Source: Cereibacter sphaeroides (GTDB lineage: Bacteria > Pseudomonadota > Alphaproteobacteria > Rhodobacterales > Rhodobacteraceae). From it: a stretch of 64,000 nt of DNA. The translations under genes were made by a program, and so were the position numbers. The stretch spans positions 1,426,001 to 1,490,000 of the forward strand of contig QFQS01000001.1 in assembly GCA_003243455.1 (NCBI GenBank). The letters are read 5' to 3'. Positions 7,530-16,256 of the stretch are shown here, piece after piece. The notes under the pieces are model-generated. The model was not told the origin of the DNA. It did no database searches and worked only from the letters and a program-made list of their open reading frames with translations. Positions within the stretch are counted from its first letter, which is position 1. Every line of letters starts with the position of its first letter.

Positions 7530-9161
7530 TTAAGTCCGATCGGCCAGGATCGCCTCGGCGCCCTTCCACCCCACCATCATCGCGGGCGCATTGGTGTTCC
7601 CCCCGATCAGCGTCGGGAAAACCGAGGCATCGCAGACCCGCAAGCCCTCGACCCCATGCACCCGCAACCGCGCATCCACCACGGCACTGGCCGGGTTCGG
7701 CCCCATCCGGGCGGTGCAGGCTGGATGATAGACCGTCCCGCTCCGCAGCCGGAAATCGGCGATCATGTCCTCATCGCTCGCCACGCTCGGCCCCGGCCGA
7801 AGTTCCTCGGCAATCACCTCGGCCAGCGCAGGCTGCGCCGCCAGATGCCGCAGCATCTTCACCGCCGCCAGCATCTCGGTCACATCCTCATCCGTCGAAT
7901 AGGCGTTCACGGTGATCGCCGGATGCGCCAGCGGATCGCGCGTCTTGATGCGGATATGCCCACGGCTGGTCGGACGACAGTTCGACAGCCCCAGCGACAT
8001 CCCCGGAAACGGATCGGGCGACAGGATCGGCCGCTCCCCATCCCGCGGGATCAGGGTTGAGAACGCCTGCATGTAAAGCTGCATGTTCGGCCGGTCCAAC
8101 CCCGGCCTCGTGCGGAAAAACCCGCCGCCATGGTTGATCGACAGGCTCAGCGGCCCCCGCCGCGTCAGGATATAGCGCATCCCCACATTCAGCTTGCCCC
8201 ACCAAGGCCGCAGCGCCTCGTTCAGCGTCGGCACCTTCATGCGGAACGTATAGTTCAGCCCATGGTGATCGGTCAGGTGATCGCCGACGTTCGGGTTATC
8301 CACCCGCACGTCGATCCCGTGGCTCTGCAACAAAGCCCCCGGTCCGATCCCCGACAACTGCAACAATTGCGGCGAGTTCACCGCCCCGCCGGACAGGATC
8401 ACCTCGCCCTTCGTGCGGATCACACTCAGCTGCCCGCCCAGGCTGACCTCGACCCCAACCGCCCGACCGCCCTCGATCACCACTCGCGTGACCTGGGCGT
8501 TCTTCATCACCTCGACGTTGCCCCGCCGCATCGCCGGATGCAGGAACGCTCGCGCCGCCGAATTGCGCCGCCCGTCCTTGACCGTCAGCTGATAGCTGCC
8601 AATCCCCTCCTGCTCCACCCCGTTGAAATCCGGGTTATGTGCCAGCCCCGCCGACACCCCCGCCGCGATATACCGGGCCACTAGTGGATGCAGGTCGCGC
8701 CGATTGGCCGAGATGAACAGCGGCCCGCCTTTGCCCCGCCACTCATCCCCGCCCGCCTCGTTGTCCTCCATGGCCCGGTAGGCCGTCAGAGCCTCGTCCC
8801 AGCCCCAGCCGGGATTGCCTGCGGCCTTCCAGTCCTCATAGTCGCTGCGATGCCCACGAATATAGACCATCGCGTTGATCGAGGATGACCCGCCCAGGAT
8901 CTTCCCCCTCGGCCAGTAATCCCGCTGATCCGCCAGCCCCGGATCCGGCTCGGTCTTGTAAAGCCAGTTCACCGCAGGGTCGTAGAACAGCTTCCCATAG
9001 CCCAGCGGCATCTGGACATAGAACCGCCAGTCGGTCCCCCCCGCCTCGATCACCAGGACCCGGAACCGCCCGCTGGCGCTCAGCCTCTCAGCCAGCACCG
9101 ACCCGGCAGAGCCGGCGCCCACGATGATGAAATCCGGCTCCACGACCCGCCCCCGAAGCAT
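7530..9161 (-). CDS. GMC family FAD oxidoreductase (choline dehydrogenase-like)
   Basis: A 543-residue flavoprotein. The ADP-binding motif IIVGAGSAGSVLAERLS lies at residues 11-27, the GMC signature near WPRGKILGGSSSINAMVYIRG, and the second signature near VILSGGAVNSPQLLQLSGIG. The C-terminal catalytic region contains YHPACTARMG and GGNTNAPAMM. Family members oxidise alcohols (choline, alkanols, polyethylene glycol). No betaine aldehyde dehydrogenase or betI is adjacent, so choline is not established as the substrate. The gene is transcribed alone. Confidence 0.85.
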   Translation of the reverse strand: MLRGRVVEPDFIIVGAGSAGSVLAERLSASGRFRVLVIEAGGTDWRFYVQMPLGYGKLFYDPAVNWLYKTEPDPGLADQRDYWPRGKILGGSSSINAMVYIRGHRSDYEDWKAAGNPGWGWDEALTAYRAMEDNEAGGDEWRGKGGPLFISANRRDLHPLVARYIAAGVSAGLAHNPDFNGVEQEGIGSYQLTVKDGRRNSAARAFLHPAMRRGNVEVMKNAQVTRVVIEGGRAVGVEVSLGGQLSVIRTKGEVILSGGAVNSPQLLQLSGIGPGALLQSHGIDVRVDNPNVGDHLTDHHGLNYTFRMKVPTLNEALRPWWGKLNVGMRYILTRRGPLSLSINHGGGFFRTRPGLDRPNMQLYMQAFSTLIPRDGERPILSPDPFPGMSLGLSNCRPTSRGHIRIKTRDPLAHPAITVNAYSTDEDVTEMLAAVKMLRHLAAQPALAEVIAEELRPGPSVASDEDMIADFRLRSGTVYHPACTARMGPNPASAVVDARLRVHGVEGLRVCDASVFPTLIGGNTNAPAMMVGWKGAEAILADRT

Positions 9162-9334
9162 TTTGGCGGAAGATTATATTGACCGGCGAGTCAAGCAAGG
9201 CGGATAGCGACAGGCGGTGTCGCGGATGGGCGCCAGACAGATCGCGGGCCGTGACGCCTGGGAAATCGTCCCGGTTGTCGCGAAGGCCGGAAGACGCTCT
9301 ACTCCGCACCAAAGGACTCGGCGGCAGGAAAGCG

Positions 9335-10276
9335 ATGAGCGACGATCCCTACGACGTGCTTGGCGTGGCAAAGACCGCCAGCGCCGACGACATCAAGAAG
9401 GCCTATCGCAGGATCGCGAAGGAAAGCCACCCGGACCTTCACACCGGCGATGCCGCGGCAGAGGCGCGCTTCAAGGCCGCCTCGGCGGCCTATGACCTGC
9501 TGAAAGACCCCGAGACGCGCGGCCGCTTCGACCGGGGCGAGATCGACGCCTCCGGCCACGAACGCCCGCCCGAGCGCAAATACTACCGCGACTACGCCGG
9601 CGACCCCGACAGCCCCTACCGCCAGAACCCGCGCTACGAGGGCTTCGGCGATGAAGAGGACATCTTCGCCGAATTCCTCCGCCAGGCCCGGCAGGGCGGC
9701 GCCCGCCAAGGTCAAAGCTTCGGCGGCCAGACCTTCCAGGCGCGCGGACAGGACGCCCACTACGCGCTTGAGGTTCCGTTCCTCGAGGCCGCGACCGGCG
9801 GCTCGATGCAGATCACCCTGCCCGACGGCGGCGATCTTGAGGTCAAGATCCCCGTCGGCGTCACCGACGGCCAGACCATTCGCCTGCGCGGCAAGGGCGG
9901 CCCCGGCCATGGCGGCGGCAAGACCGGCGACGCCTATGTGGCGCTCTCGGTCCGCCCGCATCCCCTTTTCACGCGCGAAGGCGACGACATCCTGATGACC
10001 CTGCCGATCACGCTGGATGAGGCGATCCTCGGCGGCAAGGTCCAGGCGCCAACCATCGACGGCCCCGTGAACGTCACCATCCCGCGTGGAGCGAACACCG
10101 GCCAGACCCTGCGCCTGCGCGGCCGTGGCATCGCGGCCCCGGGCCGCACCGCTGGCGACCAGCGGATCGAGCTGAAGATCGTGATGCCGAAAGTGGTGGA
10201 CGAAGACCTTGCAAAATTCATGGAGGAATGGCGCAAGACCAACAGCTATGACCCGCGCAAAGGGGTGAAGGCATGA
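9335..10276 (+). CDS. J-domain co-chaperone, CbpA/DnaJ C-terminal type
   Basis: A 313-residue DnaJ-family protein: J domain at residues 1-70 with the essential HPD motif (ESHPDLHTGD), a short G/F-poor linker, then the two beta-barrel client-binding domains (VEVPFLEAATGG-like and ILGGKVQAPTIDG). There is no zinc finger, so it is CbpA-like rather than DnaJ. It stimulates DnaK ATPase. The ATG at 9335 has AGGAA upstream; an in-frame extension to 9179 has no family similarity. It overlaps the modulator gene by ATGA. Confidence 0.9.
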   Translation: MSDDPYDVLGVAKTASADDIKKAYRRIAKESHPDLHTGDAAAEARFKAASAAYDLLKDPETRGRFDRGEIDASGHERPPERKYYRDYAGDPDSPYRQNPRYEGFGDEEDIFAEFLRQARQGGARQGQSFGGQTFQARGQDAHYALEVPFLEAATGGSMQITLPDGGDLEVKIPVGVTDGQTIRLRGKGGPGHGGGKTGDAYVALSVRPHPLFTREGDDILMTLPITLDEAILGGKVQAPTIDGPVNVTIPRGANTGQTLRLRGRGIAAPGRTAGDQRIELKIVMPKVVDEDLAKFMEEWRKTNSYDPRKGVKA

Positions 10277-10608
10277 CCGACAAACCCGGCTTCCTGACCG
10301 AGGATCAGGCCCTCGCCACCGTCACCCGCCTGACGCGCGCCCGCCTGACGCGCTTTGTTGCCGCCGAAGTCATCCGCCCCGCCAATGCCGAGGGCCGCAC
10401 CGTTTACCGCCAGATCGACATCGCCCGCATGGAGCTGCTGTGCGACCTCAGCGACGACCTCGACCTCGACGACAACGCGCTAGGCGTCGTCATGGACCTC
10501 ATCGACCAACTCCACGGCAGCCGCAGCGACCTGTCCGCCCTGATGCAGGCGCTGGGGGAGGAGGCGGAAGAGGTGCGGCTGCGGGTGGTGGCTAGGTTGA
10601 GGCGGTGA
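10273..10608 (+). CDS. Chaperone modulator CbpM-like protein
   Basis: A 111-residue protein with a MerR-type helix-turn-helix-like N-terminus (FLTEDQALATVTRLTRARLT, YRQIDIARMELLCDLSDDL) and a C-terminal helix. This is the architecture of CbpM, which inhibits CbpA by binding its J domain. Its ATG overlaps the CbpA-like stop (ATGA), the known operon arrangement, and that supports the call. Confidence 0.8.
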   Translation: MTDKPGFLTEDQALATVTRLTRARLTRFVAAEVIRPANAEGRTVYRQIDIARMELLCDLSDDLDLDDNALGVVMDLIDQLHGSRSDLSALMQALGEEAEEVRLRVVARLRR

Positions 10609-10800
10609 GGGGTCATCAAGGCTTGCTACCCCGACACTGTGGAAACTCAACCAAATGTGCTTACGCGCACCCGAACTCTTTGAACTGACAAGAACTCAGA
10701 AGCATTGGGGTTGAGCCGGTACAAATGGTCGTAGTCTCATTTTCTCACGAGGCGCTGATTCTAAAAATGCTCTCAAGACAAGAGATTCGATAGGATAGGC

Positions 10801-11514
10801 ATGACGGGCGAACCAGATCACATTTCCGGACCCACTGCCCCCTCGACCGGGAACGGGGTAGTTGGAAAGCAACCGCTGGAGTTGGTTGCTGGCCCGTTAC
10901 TTCATGCAGATGCTATCGACTCTTGGCAGGAGCAGCGCTGGGCCGCACGTGCATACTGCCGGGAGAAGGTATCCGAGTTGCGAAAGCTGGCAGAGGCACG
11001 CATAGAAGTACTGTCAATGCAGGAGCTGATTTGGGAAACGTCCCAGGAAAGGCTGTCGCTTGAGCTCGAAATCCTCGAGGGTATACGCCAAGCAGAGGTC
11101 CACTTAGCAAGCGAACTGAAGCATGTCCTAGAAGCGAACATGGCGGAGACCAAGCCCCTGACCGAGTATACCGGCTGGAGCATAGGAGATCTCGGCCAAC
11201 TCGCCCTCGGTGGCAGTGGGGCAGCCGCAGCGGTTACCGTTGCGGCACGCGCCTCCCCCGGTCTCCTAGGAATGATTGGCCTTGGTGCTGCCTCGGCCAT
11301 AGCAGCCCCCTTGACGGTTACGGTCGGCGCAGCCGCTTTCGCATGGTCGGCGGCCTCTGTGATACGTGGTAAACGGCCAGTCTATCTAACGATGGCTCAG
11401 GATGCTGTGACTCGGTTGCTCATCGCGCCGGATTGTCCGGGCGGGTCCGTCCTAAGCCGCCATCTGAATAGGATTGATCAAATATATCAGGTACGTAGAG
11501 AGAATAATTCATGA
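10801..11514 (+). CDS. Hypothetical protein A of an A/T-richer two-gene cassette: coiled coil plus hydrophobic glycine-rich segment
   Basis: I do not recognise a family for this 237-residue protein. Residues about 1-35 look disordered. About 40-115 are charged and helical (REKVSELRKLAEARIEVLSM, then LELEILEGIRQAEVH), consistent with a coiled coil. About 123-190 are Gly/Ala-rich and hydrophobic (LGMIGLGAASAIAAPLTVTV), long enough for two or three membrane-inserting helices. The tail is charged. There is no signal peptide. AGGA lies upstream of the ATG. The stop overlaps the next start (ATGA). Codons such as ATA, AGA and AAT are commoner than in neighbouring genes, suggesting acquisition. Confidence 0.6.
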   Translation: MTGEPDHISGPTAPSTGNGVVGKQPLELVAGPLLHADAIDSWQEQRWAARAYCREKVSELRKLAEARIEVLSMQELIWETSQERLSLELEILEGIRQAEVHLASELKHVLEANMAETKPLTEYTGWSIGDLGQLALGGSGAAAAVTVAARASPGLLGMIGLGAASAIAAPLTVTVGAAAFAWSAASVIRGKRPVYLTMAQDAVTRLLIAPDCPGGSVLSRHLNRIDQIYQVRRENNS

Positions 11515-12497
11515 CTTACTCCTTTATCATCCCGCCAGAACTGCAAGCAATGTGGAACGCAGGAAAGCTGGTCAGGCGAGGAGCGCTGCTGATTAACGCG
11601 CAAGGTGGTGGCATTGTGGCTCACCTTCAGGAAACTGGCGCGTTCTCGGCTATTCAGCCGTTTGTTTCGGCCCTATCGCCGTTGACAGGCATTACTTCGG
11701 CTGGCTCCTTGGTCACCGGCGCCATTGGCGTCGTCCAGAATGAACAAATCAAGCGGCGCATCGACGCGATGCAATCAATGCTAGGCGCTATGCACGGCTT
11801 GCAGGTGGCGACGCTCGCCGGGTCAATCGCTAGTTTGGGCGTCAGCGCAGCGGGAACCGCGATCGTCTGCCAGCGTCTCGACAAGTTGCGCAAGGAAGTT
11901 CAATCGACGAAGGATAGCGTGCATGCGTTTCGCGACGAATGGCGCGCGCACGAGCTCCAACAACTGCTCGATCGGGCGACCAACCGGATTGAACGCGTTG
12001 ACGGAGCAGCAGCACGCAACGATCGCAAGCCGCTCCTAGTGGAGGCTGAACAAGTCCTGCACGAAACTTTTGATGCAATGCATAATCGAATGAAGCTGCT
12101 CTACACTCAGGCAGAAATTCCTGCTGACAGCTTTAAATTGCTGCTGGACGGCATGGCAGTTGCCGGGGGCGCACAGATTAAGGCACTGTTTTTCCTCGAC
12201 GAACCGATGGCTGCCAAGGACCAGGCGTTGCGCCAGTTTCAGAAGTTCGCGCGACTGTCCACGGACTTGCCCGCAGATATGCTGGCAGAGCGCCTGAGCG
12301 AAACGGAATTGGCCGAAGAGCATGCACGAGAAGTAGCAGTCACCCTGTCCGAAACACGTCATCGCATTGGCAGCCTACCTAGCCTCGTGGACTACTTGGG
12401 CCAGATAGGCATCTCCGCTCGAAGCTATCTTGATGCGGCTGAAGCCGAAAACGACGCGCCGTTGATGATTATGCCGGTCGGAAAGCTGCAGCCCTGA
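11511..12497 (+). CDS. Hypothetical protein B of the two-gene cassette: hydrophobic hairpin and long coiled coil
   Basis: Unrecognised 328-residue protein, translationally coupled to protein A. Residues about 45-75 (FVSALSPLTGITSAGSLVTG) and 95-123 (GLQVATLAGSIASLGVSAAG) are hydrophobic and small-residue-rich, separated by a short charged helix. About 123-155 is a basic/acidic heptad-like helix (QRLDKLRKEVQSTKDSVHAF). The remaining ~170 residues are predicted helical and soluble. The pattern of a membrane hairpin between long helices recalls alpha-helical pore formers or membrane-remodelling proteins, but that is inference. Base composition is lower in GC than its flanks. Confidence 0.6.
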   Translation: MTYSFIIPPELQAMWNAGKLVRRGALLINAQGGGIVAHLQETGAFSAIQPFVSALSPLTGITSAGSLVTGAIGVVQNEQIKRRIDAMQSMLGAMHGLQVATLAGSIASLGVSAAGTAIVCQRLDKLRKEVQSTKDSVHAFRDEWRAHELQQLLDRATNRIERVDGAAARNDRKPLLVEAEQVLHETFDAMHNRMKLLYTQAEIPADSFKLLLDGMAVAGGAQIKALFFLDEPMAAKDQALRQFQKFARLSTDLPADMLAERLSETELAEEHAREVAVTLSETRHRIGSLPSLVDYLGQIGISARSYLDAAEAENDAPLMIMPVGKLQP

Positions 12498-12536
12498 ATC
12501 ACCCCGATTGCGATCAGTGATGGTAAATGGGCCTGC

Positions 12537-12965
12537 CTATAGACCCAGCGCTCCCCGCTCTAGTTCCCTAACCGTCACCCCACACCGCTCCCCGCCATAA
12601 AACGCCCCCAGCACCTCGCCAAACACCGGGGTCGCCCCCTCAACCGCCTCAAACAACGTCATCGAAGACCGCAGCTTCATCGCATCGACCGGCCCAAGGA
12701 TATCCGCCGCCGCCCGCCCCCGGTGCCGCAGCATCGCCTGCGCCGCCTGCTCCAGCCGCGCGCCCAGAACCGGATGCGCCAGATAGGCCTTGGCCTCTGC
12801 CAGACCCTCGATCCCATAGAACTTTGCCGTCCCCGATCGCCCGAGAACGGCCAGTTGAGGAAAGACGAACCACATCCAGTGGCTCACCTTCCGCCCCGCC
12901 GTGATCTCCCTCAGCGGAGCGGGCCAGATCCGGTCCTGCGCCTCGACAAACCGGTCAAGCGACAT
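12537..12965 (-). CDS. DUF1810 family protein
   Basis: The 142-residue protein shows the DUF1810 pattern: RFVEAQDRIWPAPLREITAG, SHWMWFVFPQLAVLG, and LFEAVEGATPVFGEVLGAFY. The biochemical role is unknown. The ATG at 12965 is preceded at 5 nt by GGAGGGGG; an in-frame ATG at 12977 lacks a ribosome-binding site. It appears to be transcribed alone. The family is common in alphaproteobacteria. Confidence 0.85.
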   Translation of the reverse strand: MSLDRFVEAQDRIWPAPLREITAGRKVSHWMWFVFPQLAVLGRSGTAKFYGIEGLAEAKAYLAHPVLGARLEQAAQAMLRHRGRAAADILGPVDAMKLRSSMTLFEAVEGATPVFGEVLGAFYGGERCGVTVRELERGALGL

Positions 12966-13133
12966 CGCCCCCTCCATTCATCTTGGCACGAATATCCATG
13001 CCGACACCGGCCACAAAAACCACCGCCGGACCTCACGAAAAAGGCCGAAAACCACCCAAGGCTTCCGGCCGCAAGATATTACCACAGGGTTAGCGAAAAA
13101 TAGAAAACCCCATCATATCAACAACATGCAAAT

Positions 13134-13151
13134 CATTGCACGCGTGCAATG
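13134..13151. promoter_or_regulatory. Perfect 18-bp palindrome
   Basis: CATTGCACGCGTGCAATG is fully self-complementary. The core TTGCACGCGTGCAA resembles LacI/GalR-type operators in style. It lies 8 bp beyond the stop of the caiD-like gene and about 170 bp upstream of the DUF1810 gene, both on the minus strand. It has no T-tract. Whether it regulates DUF1810, is a relic or acts as an RNA hairpin is not clear from sequence. Confidence 0.4.
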
Positions 13152-13158
13152 GCCGAGT

Positions 13159-13956
13159 TCAGCGTCCCTTCCAGACCGGGTCACGCTTCTCGGCAAAGGC
13201 CCGCGCCCCCTCCAGCTGGTCCTCACTGGAGTAAAGCCGGTCCACCGTCGGCATCTGCCGTTTCGTGATCTTGTTCAGCGCGTCCTGGAACCGCATATCC
13301 TCGGCCTCGCGCACCACTTCCTTGATCGCGGCGTAGACCAGCGGCGGCCCGCTCTCCAGCAGCCGAGCCAGATCCCAGGCCTTGGCCAGCAGATCGGCGG
13401 GCGTCGTGATCTCCTTCACGATCCCCCAGCGGAACGCCTCCTCCGCATCGAACCACCGCCCCGTCAGCAGCAGATCCATCGCGACATGATAGGGGATCCT
13501 CTTCGGCAGCTTGATCGAGGCCGCATCCGCCACCGTCCCCGACCGGATCTCCGGTAGGGCAAAGGTCGCGTTATCGGAACACAGGATCAGATCGCAGGAC
13601 AGCGCCAGCTCCAGCCCGCCGCCGCAGCAAATCCCGTTCACCGCCGCGATGACCGGCTTGTTCAGGTTCGGCAACTCCTGCAGGCCGCCGAAACCGCCAA
13701 CCCCATAGTCCCCGTCAACCGCATCCCCCCCCGCCGCCGCCTTCAGATCCCAGCCGGGACAAAAGAACTTCTCCCCCTCAGCCCGCATGATCGCGACCCG
13801 CAAGCTGTCGTCGTCGCGGAAAGCGCGGAACACCTTGCCCATGATCCGGCTCGTGATCAGGTCGATCGCGTTGGCCTTCGGACGGTCCAGCGTGACCTCC
13901 AGGATGGCGCCTTCACGGCGGGTCCGGATCGGTCCTTCGGTCGGGAAATCGCTCAA
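13159..13956 (-). CDS. caiD: Enoyl-CoA hydratase, carnitinyl-CoA dehydratase (CaiD)-like
   Basis: A 265-residue crotonase. The oxyanion-hole blocks are FFCPGWDLKAAA and AAVNGICCGGGLELALSCD, and a catalytic Glu lies in LPEIRSGTVADAASI. CaiD interconverts crotonobetainyl-CoA and L-carnitinyl-CoA. The gene starts with TTG at 13956, overlapping the stop of the upstream acyl-CoA synthetase (TTGA) with GGGAGG about 8 nt upstream, so it is translationally coupled. The CaiD assignment rests on overall similarity and on carnitine context; a generic enoyl-CoA hydratase is the alternative. Confidence 0.8.
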   Translation of the reverse strand: MSDFPTEGPIRTRREGAILEVTLDRPKANAIDLITSRIMGKVFRAFRDDDSLRVAIMRAEGEKFFCPGWDLKAAAGGDAVDGDYGVGGFGGLQELPNLNKPVIAAVNGICCGGGLELALSCDLILCSDNATFALPEIRSGTVADAASIKLPKRIPYHVAMDLLLTGRWFDAEEAFRWGIVKEITTPADLLAKAWDLARLLESGPPLVYAAIKEVVREAEDMRFQDALNKITKRQMPTVDRLYSSEDQLEGARAFAEKRDPVWKGR

Positions 13957-15953
13957 TTCTCTTCCTCCCAGATAACGGCATCCACCGCGACGGCACCCTT
14001 TTCGCGCACCATCAGCGGGTTGATCTCGATCTCGTTCAGCCGGCGCGTCGCCAGCATCAGTGCCTGCGCCGCCAGCGCCGCCTCGACGACGGAATTCAGG
14101 TCAGCCTTGGTCCGGCCGCGGTAACCGTCCAGCAGCGGGAACAGCCGCAGCCGCCCCAGCGCCGCGCGGATTTCCTCGCCCGTCACCGGCGCAACCAGCG
14201 TCACCGTATCGGCCAGAACCTCTGCTGTGACACCGCCCATCCCCAGCGTGATCGTCACGCCGTAGACCGGGTCGCGCCGCACGCCCAGCAGCACTTCGGC
14301 GACGACGCCCGTGACCATCTCCTCGGCCAGGTACCCCTTGGCCCCCACCATCTCGGCCTGCCCCTCAAGCGAGGCCAGACCCAGCCTAACCGCGCCCGCC
14401 TCGGTCTTGTGGGCGAAGCCCAGACCCTTCAGCGCCAGCGGCGGCTTCAGCGGAGCGGCCCGCTCAACCAGTTGCTCCAGCGTCGGTGCCGCAATCCCGC
14501 GCGGCACGGCGATCCCCGCCTTGGCCAGCACAGCCTTCGCTTCGGCTTCTGCCAGCATCTTCAACGGCCCCTGAGCCAGCACCGGCGCGGGTCGCCAGCC
14601 GGACACCCCCACTGGCGTCTGTGCGGCCTTGAGCGCACCAAGCGCAGTCTCCAGCCCCATCATCGCGACGACCCCATCCTGCATCATCGCCTCGGCCCGA
14701 TCCTCTTCAAAGTTTTCGGGCAGGGATGAGACGGGAAAGGCGGGCTTGCCGGTATTATTCTGAGCCGCGACGATGGCGTCCATTGCCGGCTTGTACCAGG
14801 CACCGTCACAACGGTCCGGCCGCGGCGGGTCGATGATGAAGATGCCCGCGTCATAGCCGCCGAGCATGGTCGTGAAAACATCCGTCGTCCGCGGCCCGTC
14901 GCCCCAGATGAAGGTGTGGTAGTCGAGCGGGTTGGCAATCGCCACGATCGGCCCAAGAATCTCGCCCAGCCGCTGCCGCTGCGCCTCCGAAGGTGGCGGG
15001 AACGAAATCCCTACAGGCTCGGCCAGATCGGCCACCAGCCCCGCCTCGCCGCCCGAACAGGACAGCGAGCACAGGCGCGACCCAAGGTTCGGCCCGTGGA
15101 CGTGGAAAATCTTCAGGGTCTCAAGCAGCTCACCCAGCGTTGCGACCTCGGCAACCCCCGCCTGCCGCAGGAAGGCGCTGGATGCAGCCCCGCCCCCGGC
15201 CAGTGAGGCTGTGTGAGAAGCGGCGGCATTCTGCGAGGCTTCGGTCTTGCCCGACTTCACTGCGACAATGCCCTTGCCAGCAGCCCTCGCTGCTTCTGCC
15301 AGCGCCGCGAAACCCGGCGCATCGGCGATCCCCTCGATATAAAGCCCGAGCGCCGTCACCCGATCATCGGCCAGCAGCGCACCCCCCAGCTCCGCCAACC
15401 CAACCTGCGCGGCGTTGCCGAGACAGGCGACATAAGCCACCGGCAAAGCCCGCTTCTGCATGGTCAGGTTGATGACGATGTTCGAGGACTGGCTGAGCAG
15501 CGCCACGCCACGCTCCACCCGCTTGCCGCCATGCTGGTCGGGCCAGAGCAGCGCGCCGTCAAGGTAGTTGATAACACCGTAGCAGTTCGGCCCGAGGATC
15601 GGCATATCCCCCGCGGCGGCGACGAGCTTCTGCTGCAACTCCGGCTCGCCCGCCTCGGTCCAGCCCGAGGCGAAGCAGGTCGCCCCGCCGGCCCCCATCG
15701 AGGCCAGTTCCGACACGACATCCAGCGTGGCATGCCGGTTTACCCCGATGAAAGTCGCATCGGGCGCAGCGGGCAGCTCGGAAAGCGAACGGAAGGTCCG
15801 TACGCCGCCGATCTGGTCGCGGGTCGGATGGACCGGCCAGACCGGGCCATCGAAACCCATCTTGGCGCATTGTTCGACCACGTTGGTGGCCCAGCCTGCG
15901 CCGAGAACGGCGATCGAGCGGGGACGGAGTAGCCGGGAAAGATCGCGCGTCAT
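13953..15953 (-). CDS. NDP-forming acyl-CoA synthetase (acetate-CoA ligase family)
   Basis: A 666-residue fused alpha/beta enzyme: CoA-binding Rossmann domain (SIAVLGAGWATNVVEQC, about residues 8-130), succinyl-CoA-ligase-like domain (about 145-430) with the phospho-histidine candidate in SHTASLAGGG, and a C-terminal ATP-grasp domain (about 450-666) with ALKGLGFAHKTEAGAVRLGL. The family makes acyl-CoA from acid, CoA and NTP through a phosphohistidine. Its position suggests activation of gamma-butyrobetaine, crotonobetaine or carnitine, replacing the CaiB/CaiC step of enterobacteria. GGGAGG precedes the ATG. Confidence 0.8.
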   Translation of the reverse strand: MTRDLSRLLRPRSIAVLGAGWATNVVEQCAKMGFDGPVWPVHPTRDQIGGVRTFRSLSELPAAPDATFIGVNRHATLDVVSELASMGAGGATCFASGWTEAGEPELQQKLVAAAGDMPILGPNCYGVINYLDGALLWPDQHGGKRVERGVALLSQSSNIVINLTMQKRALPVAYVACLGNAAQVGLAELGGALLADDRVTALGLYIEGIADAPGFAALAEAARAAGKGIVAVKSGKTEASQNAAASHTASLAGGGAASSAFLRQAGVAEVATLGELLETLKIFHVHGPNLGSRLCSLSCSGGEAGLVADLAEPVGISFPPPSEAQRQRLGEILGPIVAIANPLDYHTFIWGDGPRTTDVFTTMLGGYDAGIFIIDPPRPDRCDGAWYKPAMDAIVAAQNNTGKPAFPVSSLPENFEEDRAEAMMQDGVVAMMGLETALGALKAAQTPVGVSGWRPAPVLAQGPLKMLAEAEAKAVLAKAGIAVPRGIAAPTLEQLVERAAPLKPPLALKGLGFAHKTEAGAVRLGLASLEGQAEMVGAKGYLAEEMVTGVVAEVLLGVRRDPVYGVTITLGMGGVTAEVLADTVTLVAPVTGEEIRAALGRLRLFPLLDGYRGRTKADLNSVVEAALAAQALMLATRRLNEIEINPLMVREKGAVAVDAVIWEEEN

Positions 15954-15973
15954 GCCCGGCCTCCCATTGCGGC

Positions 15974-16248
15974 GAGGCCGGGGGGCTGTCTGCCCCCCGG
16001 ACCCCCCGAGGATATTTCAAAACGGAAGAATTGGGAAAAGCGGTGAGCCCCCCGATACCGCGAAGGTATCGAAGGGCCTTCTCCCGTTACGGTCATCGGC
16101 GTCCCCGCCTGTACCGTGAAATCAGACTGTCGAATCAAGATTAACATTCCGTTTCTTCTTCTGTTTCCAAATATCCTCGGGGGCCGCCGGTGGTCCGCCA
16201 TTGGTCCGAGGACCAACCGGCGGCGGGGGCAGACAGCCCCCCGGCCTC
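15974..16248. repeat. Pair of inverted intergenic repeats between the Rdx gene and the acyl-CoA synthetase gene
   Basis: Two composite elements face each other. A 24-nt block at 15974-15997 is the exact reverse complement of 16225-16248. A second block, CCCCCGAGGATATTT (16003-16017), is the reverse complement of 16169-16183. The right copy carries an extra hairpin: 9-bp GC arms with an inner GGTCC/GGACC. The 303-bp gap 15954-16256 holds no gene. The structure probably terminates transcription from the upstream half of the carnitine operon and separates the synthetase-caiD pair. Confidence 0.6.
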
Positions 16249-16256
16249 TCCGCTTC

